Shown here in pieces: positions 1 through 8,650 of a stretch of 64,000 nucleotides of DNA (position 1 is its first letter; each line of letters starts with the position of its first letter). A program made the position numbers and the translations under genes. The stretch is from a bacterium EF100-94H03 bin56. GTDB lineage: Bacteria; Pseudomonadota; Alphaproteobacteria; SP197. The stretch is taken from assembly GCA_002238685.1 (NCBI GenBank), contig MPMV01000006.1:62001-126000 (forward strand), read 5' to 3'. The notes under the pieces are model-generated. The model worked only from the letters and a program-made list of their open reading frames with translations, had not been told where the DNA came from and searched no databases.

Positions 1-1245
1 AAGGTCCACGTCATCGCCATCGACGATCCCGATACCGACAATGACCCTTCCTTCGGCGATGTCGCTTACGAGGATTTCGTGGCCCAGGGCCGTGCCGATG
101 ATGAACCGCTGCTTCCCGCAGACGAGTGGAATGCCATCTCCCTCAACTACACCTCCGGTACCACGGGCAATCCCAAGGGTGTGGTCTACCACCACCGCGG
201 CGCCTATCTGAACGCCGTCGCCAACGGCATGGCGCTGGGTTTCTCCGGGAGCACCGTCAACCTGTGGACCCTGCCGCTCTTCCACTGCAACGGCTGGTGC
301 CACGCCTGGGGCGTGACCGCCTGGGCGGGCACCCACGTCCTGCTGCGCCGAATCGACACCAGGGAGATCTTCCGCCTCATCGCCGAACATGGCGTCACCC
401 ACATGTCCGGTGCCCCCATTGTCCTCAACATGATCCTCAATGCACCGGCGGACCACCGGCGCACCTTCCCCTCCAGGGTCACCATCGCCACCGGCGGCGC
501 CGCACCGCCGAGCGCGGTCATCGCCGGCATGGAGGAACTCGGCTTCCATGTCATCCATCTCTACGGTCTCACGGAAACCTACGGACCGGCCCTCGTTTCG
601 CCCTACCAGGACGACTGGATGGCGATGCCGGTGGAAGACCGGGCGGCCGCGATGTCGCGCCAGGGCCTGCGCCACCCCATGCTGGCCGGCTACATGGTCG
701 CCGACCCCCGGACCTGCGCACCTGTGCCCGCCGACGGCGAGACGATCGGTGAGGTCATGGTGCGTGGCAATACTGTGATGAAGGGATATCTCGACAATCC
801 GCAGCAGACCGCCCGTGACCTTGCCGGTGGCTGGTTCCACAGCGGTGACCTCGGTGTCATGCATGGCGACGGGTACATCGAGGTCAAGGACCGCTCCAAG
901 GACATCATCATCTCGGGCGGCGAGAACATCAGTTCCATCGAGGTGGAGAACGCCCTCTACCGTCACCCTGGTGTGCTGGAAGCGGCGGTTGTGGCGAGGA
1001 AGGACGAGACCTGGGGCGAAACACCGTGTGCCTTCGTCACCCTCAAGGACGATTCCGCACAGTCCGTGACGGAGGCCGACATCATCGCCTTTTGCCGTGA
1101 CAACCTCGCCCACTTCAAGGTGCCGCGAACCGTGATCTTCGGGCCCTTGCCCAAGACGGCGACCGGCAAGATCCAGAAATTCGCCCTGCGCGAGAAAGCA
1201 GACGCCATCGCCGGCAGCAGCGGCAAGGCAGCCGTCACGTCATGA
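1..1245 (+). CDS. AMP-forming acyl-CoA synthetase, 5' end outside window
   Basis: The frame is open from base 1, so the true start lies upstream; about 414 residues are visible. The enzyme would activate a carboxylic acid to acyl-AMP and then acyl-CoA. Visible family motifs are the phosphate-binding loop YTSGTTGNPKGV (visible residues about 50-61), YGLTETYG, the hinge region SGDLG...DRSKDIIISGGENI, and the C-terminal lysine motif PKTATGKIQKF. The run YHHRGAYLNAV and FHCNGWCHAWG resemble the methylmercaptopropionate/medium-chain ligase branch (DmdB-like), but the substrate cannot be read from sequence. The stop overlaps the next start as ATGA, so the two are probably translationally coupled. 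Family is certain, substrate is not. Confidence 0.93.
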   Translation, partial: KVHVIAIDDPDTDNDPSFGDVAYEDFVAQGRADDEPLLPADEWNAISLNYTSGTTGNPKGVVYHHRGAYLNAVANGMALGFSGSTVNLWTLPLFHCNGWCHAWGVTAWAGTHVLLRRIDTREIFRLIAEHGVTHMSGAPIVLNMILNAPADHRRTFPSRVTIATGGAAPPSAVIAGMEELGFHVIHLYGLTETYGPALVSPYQDDWMAMPVEDRAAAMSRQGLRHPMLAGYMVADPRTCAPVPADGETIGEVMVRGNTVMKGYLDNPQQTARDLAGGWFHSGDLGVMHGDGYIEVKDRSKDIIISGGENISSIEVENALYRHPGVLEAAVVARKDETWGETPCAFVTLKDDSAQSVTEADIIAFCRDNLAHFKVPRTVIFGPLPKTATGKIQKFALREKADAIAGSSGKAAVTS

Positions 1246-2201
1246 GTTTCAAGCGCCCTGATCCCGGGGACGTCAGGTGCGTCGCCTGTATAGGCGGGGG
1301 CCTCATCGGCTCCGGCTGGGCCACGTGTTTCCTGGCTGCCGGCTATGACGTCATTGTCCACGATCCCGATCCCGGGGCCAGGGAGACACTGCACCGCACC
1401 ATCGAGACGGCCTGGCCCAGTGTCGTGGCCATGGGCGCCAGTGCCGCACCAGCCGGGGAGCCGCGCTTCACCACGAATCTCGAAGAGGCGGTTGCGGACG
1501 CTGACTTTGTCCAGGAAAGCGCGCCCGAACGGCTCGACATCAAGCAGGATCTCTATGCCCGCCTCGACTCGGCGATGGCGAATGACGTGGTCATTGCATC
1601 CTCCACATCCGGTCTGCTCATGAGCGATATCCAGGCCGGCGCTGGCAATGCCGCGCGCATGGTGCTCGGACATCCCTTCAATCCGCCCTACCTCATGCCA
1701 CTGGTCGAAGTGGTGGCCGGCCGGCAGACCGCCCCTGAAGCCGTCGACTGGGCCTGCGCATTCTACCAGGCAGCGGGCAAGCACCCGCTCAAGTTGGATC
1801 GCGAGGTGCCGGGCCATGTCGCTGACAGGCTGCAGCAGGCTATCTGGAACGAAATTCTCCACATGATTGCCGCCGGCGAGGCAACGCCCGAACAGATCGA
1901 CGCCTCGATCGTTCACGGATTCGGCCCGCGCCTCGCCATCATGGGCTATTGCCTGCTCTTCCACATGGCGGGCGGCGAAGGCGGCATGCGGCATTTTCTG
2001 GAGCACTTCGATCCGGCCGTGGCCGATGCCTGGACACGCCTGCCCTCGCCGCCCATTACACCGGAACTTACCGAGACGATGGTTGCCGGATGCGCAAGGC
2101 TGCAGGGCGAGCGTACCATGGAGGACCTCGCGACACTGCGCGACGAGGCTCTCGTGGGCTTCCTCAGGCACTACCGCGCGGTCACCGGAACCATCTCCTG
2201 A
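1242..2201 (+). CDS. lcdH: L-carnitine dehydrogenase-like (3-hydroxyacyl-CoA dehydrogenase family)
   Basis: 319 residues with an N-terminal Rossmann fold (IGGGLIGSGWA, residues about 17-27) and a C-terminal helical domain. The strings QESAPERL, SSTSGLL, LGHPFNPPYLMPLVEVV and EVPGHVADRLQQAIWNEILH match, from memory, the carnitine 3-dehydrogenase branch better than 3-hydroxybutyryl-CoA dehydrogenases. That enzyme oxidises L-carnitine to 3-dehydrocarnitine with NAD+. Lies in a tight + strand run after the acyl-CoA ligase (4-base overlap). The usual dehydrocarnitine-cleavage enzyme is not in the window but could lie upstream of base 1. A 3-hydroxyacyl-CoA dehydrogenase with another substrate remains possible. 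Confidence 0.75.
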   Translation: MSFKRPDPGDVRCVACIGGGLIGSGWATCFLAAGYDVIVHDPDPGARETLHRTIETAWPSVVAMGASAAPAGEPRFTTNLEEAVADADFVQESAPERLDIKQDLYARLDSAMANDVVIASSTSGLLMSDIQAGAGNAARMVLGHPFNPPYLMPLVEVVAGRQTAPEAVDWACAFYQAAGKHPLKLDREVPGHVADRLQQAIWNEILHMIAAGEATPEQIDASIVHGFGPRLAIMGYCLLFHMAGGEGGMRHFLEHFDPAVADAWTRLPSPPITPELTETMVAGCARLQGERTMEDLATLRDEALVGFLRHYRAVTGTIS

Positions 2202-2234
2202 TCACCGGCCAGACAAACGCGAGGCATCACGACC

Positions 2235-3257
2235 ATGACGTCAATCAACCGCGCCCTAGTTCTTGAGGACTACCCGTCGGGCGCTCCCGAAGCCCGTCAT
2301 TTCAGGCTCATCGAAACTCCATTGCCGGAGCCCGCCCAGGGCGAGGTGCTGGTACGCTCCATCTATCTTTCGGTGGACCCCTACATGCGCGGCCGGTTGC
2401 GCCCCGGTCCCTCATACGCCGAACCCCAGAAGATCGGCGAGGTCATGGTCGGGGAGGCCGTGGGCGAGATCATCGCATCACGCAGCTCGAGATACGCCGC
2501 CGGCGACCTTGTCACTGCCGACATCGGCTGGCAGACCCATGGCGTGGTCCGGGGCGACGGACTGCGCAAACTCGATCCAGGGGCCGCCCCCATCTCGACA
2601 GCGCTCGGTGTCCTCGGCATGCCGGGTCTGACGGCCTATTTCGGAACGCTGGAAGTGCTTCAGCCCAGGCCGGGCGACACGCTCGTCGTCAATGCCGCTT
2701 CCGGAGCCGTCGGCGCCGTAGTGGGGCAGATCGCCAGAATCGGCGGCTGCCGGGTGGTCGGCATCGCCGGGTCCGATGACAAGTGCGCCTTCATCACGGC
2801 CAAGCTTGGATTCCACCATGCGATCAACCATCGCACGACCAACGACATGAGCGGCGCGCTGGCCGATGCCTGCCCCCATGGCATCGACTGCTACTTCGAC
2901 AATGTCGGCGGACCCATCACCGATGCCGCCATCGAGAACCTTGCTCTGGGCGCGCGCATCGCGATCTGCGGCCAGATCGCGCAGTACAACGACACGGAGG
3001 TGGCCACCGGCCCGCGCAACCTGCGCCACTTTCTCGTCAAGCGCGCGTCCCTGAAGGGCCTTCTCGTCTTCGACTGGCGGGATCGCTACCAGGAGGGACT
3101 GGCTCGCCTGCAGCGCTGGGTGCAATCGGGAGAGATCAGGTACCGCGAGGACATCGTCGACGGCCTGGAGAAGGCGCCCGATGCTTTTGCCGGTCTCATG
3201 GAGGGACGCAACTTCGGCAAACAGCTCGTCAGGGTCTCTGACGACCCGACACGCTGA
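2235..3257 (+). CDS. NADPH-dependent MDR-family reductase (CurA/leukotriene B4 reductase type)
   Basis: 340 residues. The N-terminus has the zinc-free MDR signature SVDPYMRGRL; the cofactor region has NAASGAVGAVVGQIAR (about residues 153-168), followed by the cofactor-specifying GIAGSDDKC. This family reduces alpha,beta-unsaturated ketones with NADPH (curcumin reductase, prostaglandin reductase). No zinc-ligand cysteine set is present, as expected. It sits 33 bases after the carnitine dehydrogenase-like gene and 14 bases before the enolase-superfamily gene, suggesting one operon. The physiological substrate is unknown. Confidence 0.9.
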   Translation: MTSINRALVLEDYPSGAPEARHFRLIETPLPEPAQGEVLVRSIYLSVDPYMRGRLRPGPSYAEPQKIGEVMVGEAVGEIIASRSSRYAAGDLVTADIGWQTHGVVRGDGLRKLDPGAAPISTALGVLGMPGLTAYFGTLEVLQPRPGDTLVVNAASGAVGAVVGQIARIGGCRVVGIAGSDDKCAFITAKLGFHHAINHRTTNDMSGALADACPHGIDCYFDNVGGPITDAAIENLALGARIAICGQIAQYNDTEVATGPRNLRHFLVKRASLKGLLVFDWRDRYQEGLARLQRWVQSGEIRYREDIVDGLEKAPDAFAGLMEGRNFGKQLVRVSDDPTR

Positions 3258-3271
3258 CCCGGCTGAATCTC

Positions 3272-4447
3272 ATGAAAATCACCGGAGTGCGGGCGACACC
3301 GGTCAACATCCCCTTCACCGCGCCTTACGTCTTCAGTCACGGTTCGGTGAGGTCGCTCACCAAGACCATCGTCGAGGTGGCGACGGACACAGGGATCACC
3401 GGCCTGGGCGAGGTTGCCGATGGCGACAGGGCTCGCGATGTCGAGGCCATGGGCGAGGCTCTCACCGGTCTCGATGTCCGCGAGACCGGAACCGCCGAAC
3501 GCCGCTGCCTGCCCGGATTTCGCTATTCGCCCTGGGGCGATGTCCAGGGGCAGACCCGCGCCTTCGGCGGAATCGAGATGGCGATGTGGGATGCCCGGGC
3601 GCGTGGCGAGAACGTGCCGCTTCATCGACTCCTCGGCGGTGCGTCGCGATCGCGGATCGAACTCTCCGAGTATTTCGGCTTTCGTCTTCCCGGCATCACC
3701 GAACAGGGCGAACAGACACCCGAAGAGGTCGCCGCCTACTGCGCACGCATGATTGACGACCATGGCGCCACGAACTTCGAAGGCAAGGTGGCGACTGTAG
3801 GGCTCGATGAGGAGGTGAGAATGGTCCGCCTCATACGCGAGGCCATCGGCGACCGTCCGCTCAAGCTCGATGCCAACGGCGGCTGGACAGTCCAGACGGC
3901 CCGTGAGGCGATGCGGCGGTTCGATGACCATGTGATCCACTACTACGAGGATCCGGTCGAGACCTACCGCGAAATGGCGCAACTGCGTCCCTGCACCCGG
4001 GCCAGCTTCTCGACCCATGTTCTCGACCTGCCGCTGGCTGTCGAACTGGGCGCACCGGACACGCTTGTCACCAATCTCGTCGAGCTCGGCGGTATCGCCC
4101 GCACGATCGGGTTCATCCGCGCCTGCGAGCAGTTCGACATCGGTTTCCGTTTCCACAGCGGCGAGACCGGTGTGGCCAGCGCTGCCTACCTGCAGGTCTC
4201 GGCAGCCATGGAACATGTCCGGGAACCCAGTCAGACCCTGTTTCGCTGGTATGCCGACGATGTCACACAAGAGGGCACGCCGGTGCCCAGGGACGGCTTC
4301 GTGCCGGTGCCCGAAGGTCCCGGTCTCGGGGTCACGCTCGACCGCAAGGCCCTGCAACGTTGCCATGAACGCTACCTCGAGGAAGGTTCCTTCCCGAAAA
4401 GCGGCAGCGGTTCCCGCGCCTACCGCACCCGTTTTCATCGCGTCTGA
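3272..4447 (+). CDS. Mandelate racemase/muconate lactonizing (enolase superfamily) enzyme, glucarate-dehydratase-like
   Basis: 391 residues with the capping domain first and a TIM barrel after it. Barrel motifs are KLDANGGW and YYEDPV (metal-ligand strands) and a late FHSGETG with a candidate catalytic His, as in the glucarate dehydratase branch. Enzymes of this group abstract a proton alpha to a carboxylate and usually dehydrate or epimerise sugar acids. Odd feature: the strand that normally holds Lys-x-Lys reads FEGKVA, so the first position is Glu170 and only Lys172 is kept. Followed by an aldolase gene, which would suit sugar-acid breakdown. Substrate and exact reaction are unknown. Confidence 0.88.
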   Translation: MKITGVRATPVNIPFTAPYVFSHGSVRSLTKTIVEVATDTGITGLGEVADGDRARDVEAMGEALTGLDVRETGTAERRCLPGFRYSPWGDVQGQTRAFGGIEMAMWDARARGENVPLHRLLGGASRSRIELSEYFGFRLPGITEQGEQTPEEVAAYCARMIDDHGATNFEGKVATVGLDEEVRMVRLIREAIGDRPLKLDANGGWTVQTAREAMRRFDDHVIHYYEDPVETYREMAQLRPCTRASFSTHVLDLPLAVELGAPDTLVTNLVELGGIARTIGFIRACEQFDIGFRFHSGETGVASAAYLQVSAAMEHVREPSQTLFRWYADDVTQEGTPVPRDGFVPVPEGPGLGVTLDRKALQRCHERYLEEGSFPKSGSGSRAYRTRFHRV

Positions 4448-4527
4448 AGAGCCCATCCACAGGACTGCCATTTCCGCCCGGCGTCCCTGTTGGTATTCAT
4501 GGACAGGGACCAACCCGGACATCGGAG

Positions 4528-5415
4528 ATGACGACGGAGCAGTTCGCAAGAATGGAACGTGGGCCGGGTTTCCTGGCGGCACTCGACCAGAGTGGCGGCA
4601 GTACGCCCAAGGCCCTGCGGCTCTATGGCATCGAGGACGATGCCTGGGAAACCGACGAGGACATGTTCTCGATCGTCCACGGCATGCGCGAGAGAATCAT
4701 CACCAGTCCGTCCTTCGACGGCTTGCGCGTCCTCGGCGCCATTCTCTTCGAGAACACCATGGACCGGGCGATCGGGGGACGGCCCTCGGCCCGCTATCTC
4801 TGGGAGGTCAAGGGCATCGTGCCCTTCCTCAAGGTCGACAAGGGTCTCGAGGCCGAATCCGGAGGCGTCCAGGTCATGAAGCCGATTCCCGGCCTCGACC
4901 CGCTCCTCGCCAGGGCCCGGGCCAACGGAGTCTTCGGCACCAAGATGCGCTCCGTTGTCAGGCTTGCCAATGATGAAGGCGTGGCCTCGGTGGTCTCCCA
5001 GCAGTTCACAATCGCCGAAGAGATCCTTGCCAGCGGACTCGTGCCGATCATCGAACCGGAAGTCGCCATCGACAGCCCCGAGAAGGCGGACGCCGAATCC
5101 CTCCTGAAGGACGCTCTCCTCGCCGGCCTCGAGCGCCTCGGCGACAGTGGCAAGGTGATGTTCAAGCTCACGCTTCCCGAGGAGCACGGCTTCTACCGCA
5201 TTCTTGTCGATCATCCGGGAGTCCTGAAGGTGGTGGCGCTCTCGGGCGGTTATACCCGCGAGGAAGCCAACCGGCGCCTTGCACTCAATCCCGGTGTGGT
5301 CGCGAGCTTCTCCCGCGCCCTCACCGAAGGTCTCAATGCCTCCCAGAACGCTGAAGAATTCGATGCCATGCTCGACTCATCGATCGCCAGCATCTTCCAG
5401 GCCTCCATGACCTGA
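4528..5415 (+). CDS. fda: Class I fructose-bisphosphate aldolase
   Basis: 295 residues, the normal length of the bacterial class I (Schiff-base) aldolases. The N-terminal LAALDQSGGSTPKAL and the barrel motif IIEPEVAI are typical. Lys213 in KVMFKLTLPE is the expected Schiff-base lysine. It cleaves fructose 1,6-bisphosphate to two trioses, or acts in reverse, in the cytosol. The ATG at 4528 lies within ATCGGAGATG; the GGAG is too close to be an ideal ribosome site, so a slightly different start is possible. It ends the + strand run of metabolic genes; 80 bases separate it from the enolase-superfamily gene. Confidence 0.95.
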   Translation: MTTEQFARMERGPGFLAALDQSGGSTPKALRLYGIEDDAWETDEDMFSIVHGMRERIITSPSFDGLRVLGAILFENTMDRAIGGRPSARYLWEVKGIVPFLKVDKGLEAESGGVQVMKPIPGLDPLLARARANGVFGTKMRSVVRLANDEGVASVVSQQFTIAEEILASGLVPIIEPEVAIDSPEKADAESLLKDALLAGLERLGDSGKVMFKLTLPEEHGFYRILVDHPGVLKVVALSGGYTREEANRRLALNPGVVASFSRALTEGLNASQNAEEFDAMLDSSIASIFQASMT

Positions 5416-5614
5416 CTGCGTGCACCCAGGATCAGGTTGCGCCCGCGAAGGCGAGGTCGGTCGCGAACTCGAGCATGCGCCCGACCGCGAGGGTGACGAC
5501 GATCGCGTCGGGACGTTGCGGCAGCGGCGCATGCGGGACCCCCGCACCTCCGGCACGGCGTATGCGTCGAGGGCCGGAAGTTCAAGGCCTGTGCGGACCT
5601 CGAACTTCAGCGTG
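5416..5614. other. Degraded stretch without an intact gene
   Basis: No intact gene is visible. On the minus strand a frame open from 5581 to a stop at 5432-5434 reads LPQRPDAIVVTLAVGRMLEF, which looks protein-like but is not recognised. It is out of frame with the restriction-enzyme remnant upstream and could be the tail of another decayed gene. Confidence 0.35.
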
Positions 5615-6039
5615 TTCCGGCAGATGGTCATGTATGCCCCGAAGGAGTGACGAAGGTCTTGTTTGAAGGTGTCGCAGGGCAACGACCCTTCTTCCCATTC
5701 CACGGACCGAGAGTGCTTGTAGTCCTTCGCCACATCGAATTGGCAGTTGCCTTGGACCACTCCGACGGTCACACCGTTCGTGAGCTTTCGTGGCATCACC
5801 ACGTAGTCGTCGATCTCTATCCGGTTCACGAACTGGTTGAGCTGTGCCGCAAAGTTTCGCAACGTGTTCGTGCCTACGCCGGGAAGAACCTATCGGAGAT
5901 GGGCCAGGATCGCCTCACGGCTATCCATTGCGGTTAGATCGGCTAGTTCCAGGAATTCCGGTTATAGCTTGCTCTGCTCGACGGCTACCAGCTTCCGTTC
6001 CCCACGTGCGCCCGCTCTGACTATCCACAGCGTGGTCAT
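5615..6039 (-). pseudogene. Remnant of Mrr-type restriction endonuclease, N-terminal region
   Basis: Read from ATG at 6039, one frame gives MTTLWIVRAG, later NTLRNFAAQL, IEIDDYVVMPRKL, VGVVQGNCQFD, SVEWEEG and SFGAYMTICR. This order of short motifs is that of the N-terminal specificity domain of Mrr-like restriction proteins (LW.VRAG, TLRNWAAQL, GDLVVLPLK, GRVTG.Y, V.W, LGAFMTVC). The frame is broken by TAA at 5962-5964 and TAG at 5890-5892, and similarity stops near 5615, so the catalytic domain is missing. It cannot make a full enzyme. An ATG at 5862 after the second stop leaves a 161-codon frame, but nothing suggests it is functional. Confidence 0.8.
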
Positions 6040-6248
6040 GTCTGCATTGTCTCCTCGAACTCAAAGGGAGGTGGTCGCTCATGCTGTCGGGCCATGGCCG
6101 TGATTCCCGACGCGACATTCCCGCCCGTGCGTTTCACCACTCGACCATAAAGCAGACCGCTTTGGCACTCACCAGAAGGTCGGTGCCTTCCAAGCTCGCA
6201 GGTGGCCCGGATCACCAACCGGTTCAACGTAACCGGACATCTTGGGGC
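6040..6248. other. No gene recognised between two gene remnants
   Basis: Part of the decayed stretch between the restriction-enzyme and catalase-peroxidase remnants. A minus-strand frame from 6227 ends in a TGA that overlaps the remnant's ATG at 6039, but its translation is basic and unlike any family I know, so it is not called. Confidence 0.4.
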
Positions 6249-6425
6249 GTAGCACGGTTGCGGTGGACCGGCACCCGTGTCGACTCATATTCGGGTCGAA
6301 CTCGCAGTTCCGGGCGATCGCAGAGGTCTACTGATGCGAAGACTCTCGGCAGCGGTTGGCGGACGATTTCGTGGTGGCCTGGGACAAGGTAATGACTCTC
6401 AATCGCGTGATCGCAGGCAGAGGTT
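6249..6425 (+). pseudogene. katG: Remnant of the C-terminal end of catalase-peroxidase KatG
   Basis: Translation gives WTGTRVD from 6264, then, after a one-base deletion near 6284, FGSNSQFRAIAEVY (6290-6331), an in-frame TGA at 6332-6334, and RLADDFVVAWDKVMTLNR. KatG proteins end with WT.TRVDL.FGSNS.LRA.AEVYA and FV.AW.KVM.LDRF, so this is clearly the last part of that gene. The rest of the roughly 720-residue protein is absent, and both a frameshift and a nonsense codon are present. It marks a lost peroxide-defence gene. Confidence 0.85.
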
Positions 6426-6618
6426 CACGACGCGGCGCGCCGAGGACCTCTTCCAACCGCCGCGCATCGGATCCAGTTCGGCGTCGCCGCATCGAAAAGC
6501 AGCCCACGGACTGCGCAACCACGCAGATCTGGAAACGTCGGACTGAACGCATCAGGGCGGATTCATCCATCGCTCGCAACACGGAAACAAGCAGGGTTGA
6601 CGTGGTTTCGTGATTATT
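6426..6618. other. Non-coding stretch before the ABC operon
   Basis: No recognised gene. The sequence becomes AT-richer toward 6600-6640, which suits a promoter for the operon that starts just downstream; no convincing -35/-10 pair could be fixed. Confidence 0.4.
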
Positions 6619-6636
6619 GTACTAGTGCACTACTAC
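6619..6636. promoter_or_regulatory. Probable operator of the YtrA/GntR-type regulator
   Basis: Two 9-base halves, GTACTAGTG and CACTACTAC, form an 18-base palindrome with one mismatched pair. It lies just upstream of the ABC operon that encodes its own GntR regulator at 8267-8650. YtrA-subfamily regulators are known to bind palindromes of the TAGT..ACTA kind and repress their own operons. Autoregulation is inferred. Confidence 0.6.
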
Positions 6637-6658
6637 AGTGTTGGCGCAATAACCAGCG

Positions 6659-7516
6659 GTGTTGGAGCGAACTTTGGTGGACATGAACGGAGTCAGTTTC
6701 AGCTATGGCAAGCGAACTGTGTTCGAGGGTGCGGACCTTGTCCTTGAGCCGGGCAACATTTACGGCCTGCTGGGACTGAACGGAGCCGGAAAATCGACTC
6801 TGTTGCGAATTCTCTCCGGTCTCCTGTTTCCGGATTCGGGACGAGTGCGGATTCTGGGTCAGGAGCCGGCTCGGCGGGCCCCCGGCTTCCTGTCAAGGAT
6901 GTTCATGCTCTCCGAGGCGCTTCACCTCCCGGCGATCCGGGACCGGGAGTACATATCCCGTCTGGCTCCCTTCTACCCAAACTTTGATCGGACTCTTCTG
7001 GAACGACTCCTCCGGGAACTAGAAGTCCCGCGGAGACAGAAACTCTCCACGCTGTCGCTCGGGGAAAGAAAGAAGTTCCATCTCGCGTTCGGACTGGCCT
7101 GCCAGACGCCCCTCCTCTTCCTGGACGAACCGTCCAACGGTCTCGACATCCCTTCCAAAGGCATGTTCCGACGCCTTCTCGTCGAGGCCCTGACGGAGGA
7201 GCAGATTATCATCATCGCCACCCACCAAGCCAAGGATGTGGAGACGCTGATCGACCGGATCCTGATCCTGCACGAAGGACATTTCGTCTTGCACCGTAGC
7301 GTGCCCGAAGTGTCTGCCAGCCTCCAGTTCACCCTGGAGACGACCCCTTCCGAGCGTACATTCCCCGGCCCCCTGCACATGGAACCAGTTCCCGGCGGTT
7401 TCGCATGCGTACGGGCACAAGAGAACGCCGGAGACGGCCATCTTGATCTGGAACTCCTCTTCAAGGCAGTGATCGAGAATCCCGGCACGTTCGCCCGGCT
7501 CTTCCCAATGGAATAG
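6659..7516 (+). CDS. ABC transporter ATP-binding protein (YtrB-like)
   Basis: Up to 285 residues. Walker A is GLNGAGKST, the signature is LSLGERKKF, Walker B is LLFLDEPSNGLD, and the H-loop is ATHQ. The frame opens at GTG 6659, but GGAG at 6664-6667 fits a start at GTG 6677 or ATG 6683 better, giving MDMNGVSF or MNGVSF. It is the energising subunit for the membrane protein encoded 5 bases downstream. YtrA-controlled transporters of this layout usually respond to envelope stress or antimicrobial peptides; that role is inferred from the GntR partner, not from this protein. Confidence 0.92.
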   Translation: MLERTLVDMNGVSFSYGKRTVFEGADLVLEPGNIYGLLGLNGAGKSTLLRILSGLLFPDSGRVRILGQEPARRAPGFLSRMFMLSEALHLPAIRDREYISRLAPFYPNFDRTLLERLLRELEVPRRQKLSTLSLGERKKFHLAFGLACQTPLLFLDEPSNGLDIPSKGMFRRLLVEALTEEQIIIIATHQAKDVETLIDRILILHEGHFVLHRSVPEVSASLQFTLETTPSERTFPGPLHMEPVPGGFACVRAQENAGDGHLDLELLFKAVIENPGTFARLFPME

Positions 7517-7521
7517 CGAAC

Positions 7522-8277
7522 ATGAATCAGACACTCTCCGCGCGCCGGCTGTGGCTCCTGGTTCGAAGCGACTTCTTTTCGGGATACCGCGTGACGGCCT
7601 TGTTTGCCGGAACAACGGCCGGCATCGTACTCTTGATCTCCCTTTCGCAAATATCCAGTGTTTCGCAAGACCCATGGTTTCACCGTGAGCTTTTTGGTTA
7701 CATACTCTTCATTTGGGGGATCTGGACGACCAGCCGAGCATTCGGACCGCTCCACAACAAGACGCTTCGAGATGCGTACCTGCTCTTGCCGGCATCCAGC
7801 CTGGAAAAACTGCTTGCACGCCTACTTGCGGTGACCGTGGGGCTCCTGCTGTTCCTCCTGATTTTCAGTACAATCCTTTCCTTCGCAATTGAGTGTTTCA
7901 ACCTCCTGCACTTTGGCAACCGACGACCGTTCTTTGACGTACTGGATCCGGAAGTCTGGAACCTGATCGCGGTGTACATGGTCGTCCAGTCACCTTACTT
8001 CCTCGGCGCCGTCTGGTTCCGCCGCGCTTCATTTCTTGCGACATCTCTTACGCTCGTCGTTCTGTGTGCCCTTTTCGCGGTCGTTTGGCTGATTGCTGGT
8101 CGCCTAGCGTTCGGTGGAATTGGCTGGGATGTCTGGAACATGATCGACGCACTCAAATACTGGCATTTCGCCAACAGCGGCATCCTGCAAACCATCCTTC
8201 TGACGCTCCTGCCATTGGCGCTCTGGTGCATTGCATGGCTCCGGTTGAAGGAGGCCCAGTCGGACCATGGAGTTTAG
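7522..8277 (+). CDS. ABC transporter membrane protein of the YtrA-type operon
   Basis: 251 residues with about six hydrophobic segments, for example residues near 28-45, 52-70, 108-130, 150-170, 175-195 and 225-245. No family domain is recognised with confidence. Its position between the ATPase and the GntR regulator, and its size, make it the permease partner. The last 11 bases overlap the regulator gene, which implies coupled translation. Confidence 0.8.
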   Translation: MNQTLSARRLWLLVRSDFFSGYRVTALFAGTTAGIVLLISLSQISSVSQDPWFHRELFGYILFIWGIWTTSRAFGPLHNKTLRDAYLLLPASSLEKLLARLLAVTVGLLLFLLIFSTILSFAIECFNLLHFGNRRPFFDVLDPEVWNLIAVYMVVQSPYFLGAVWFRRASFLATSLTLVVLCALFAVVWLIAGRLAFGGIGWDVWNMIDALKYWHFANSGILQTILLTLLPLALWCIAWLRLKEAQSDHGV

Positions 8278-8650
8278 AGAGACCAAGGGCATCTACTTGC
8301 AGATCGTTGATCAGGTTCGTGAGCGGATCGTCCAAGGCGACTGGAGCGCGGGTGAACGTATTCCGTCCATCCGTGAAATGGCAGTGGAAGTCGGAGTCAA
8401 CCCCAACACGGTGGCACGCAGTTATCAGGCGCTCGTCGACCGCCAACTCATCGCCAATCAGAGAGGCCGAGGCTACTTCGTAAGTGAGGACGCGGTTGCA
8501 CGGGCAGTGACGGAAATGAAAGAGGAGTTTCTGCGCGAGGAAGTGCCGAAGATTGTCCGCACCATGTGGTTACTAGGCATCGGGCCGGAGGAAATTGCAG
8601 CCCGACTCTCTTGCGACAAGCAGAACAATCCAGAAGGGAGCTCTCCATGA
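8267..8650 (+). CDS. GntR-family transcriptional regulator, YtrA subfamily
   Basis: 127 residues. The winged-helix domain covers about residues 5-75 (YLQIVDQVRERIVQGDW, RIPSIREMAVEVGVNPNTV, YFVSEDA). A short C-terminal helical tail replaces the effector domain of larger GntR proteins, the hallmark of the YtrA subfamily. The gene overlaps the permease upstream and its TGA overlaps the next ATG (ATGA at 8647), so the four genes form one transcription unit. The likely binding site is the palindrome at 6619-6636. Confidence 0.92.
   Translation: MEFRETKGIYLQIVDQVRERIVQGDWSAGERIPSIREMAVEVGVNPNTVARSYQALVDRQLIANQRGRGYFVSEDAVARAVTEMKEEFLREEVPKIVRTMWLLGIGPEEIAARLSCDKQNNPEGSSP

Noticed and set aside
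6036..6227. Small minus-strand gene overlapping the start of the restriction-enzyme remnant
   Set aside because: Only the ATGA overlap supports it; the translation resembles nothing known and has no ribosome site I could trust.
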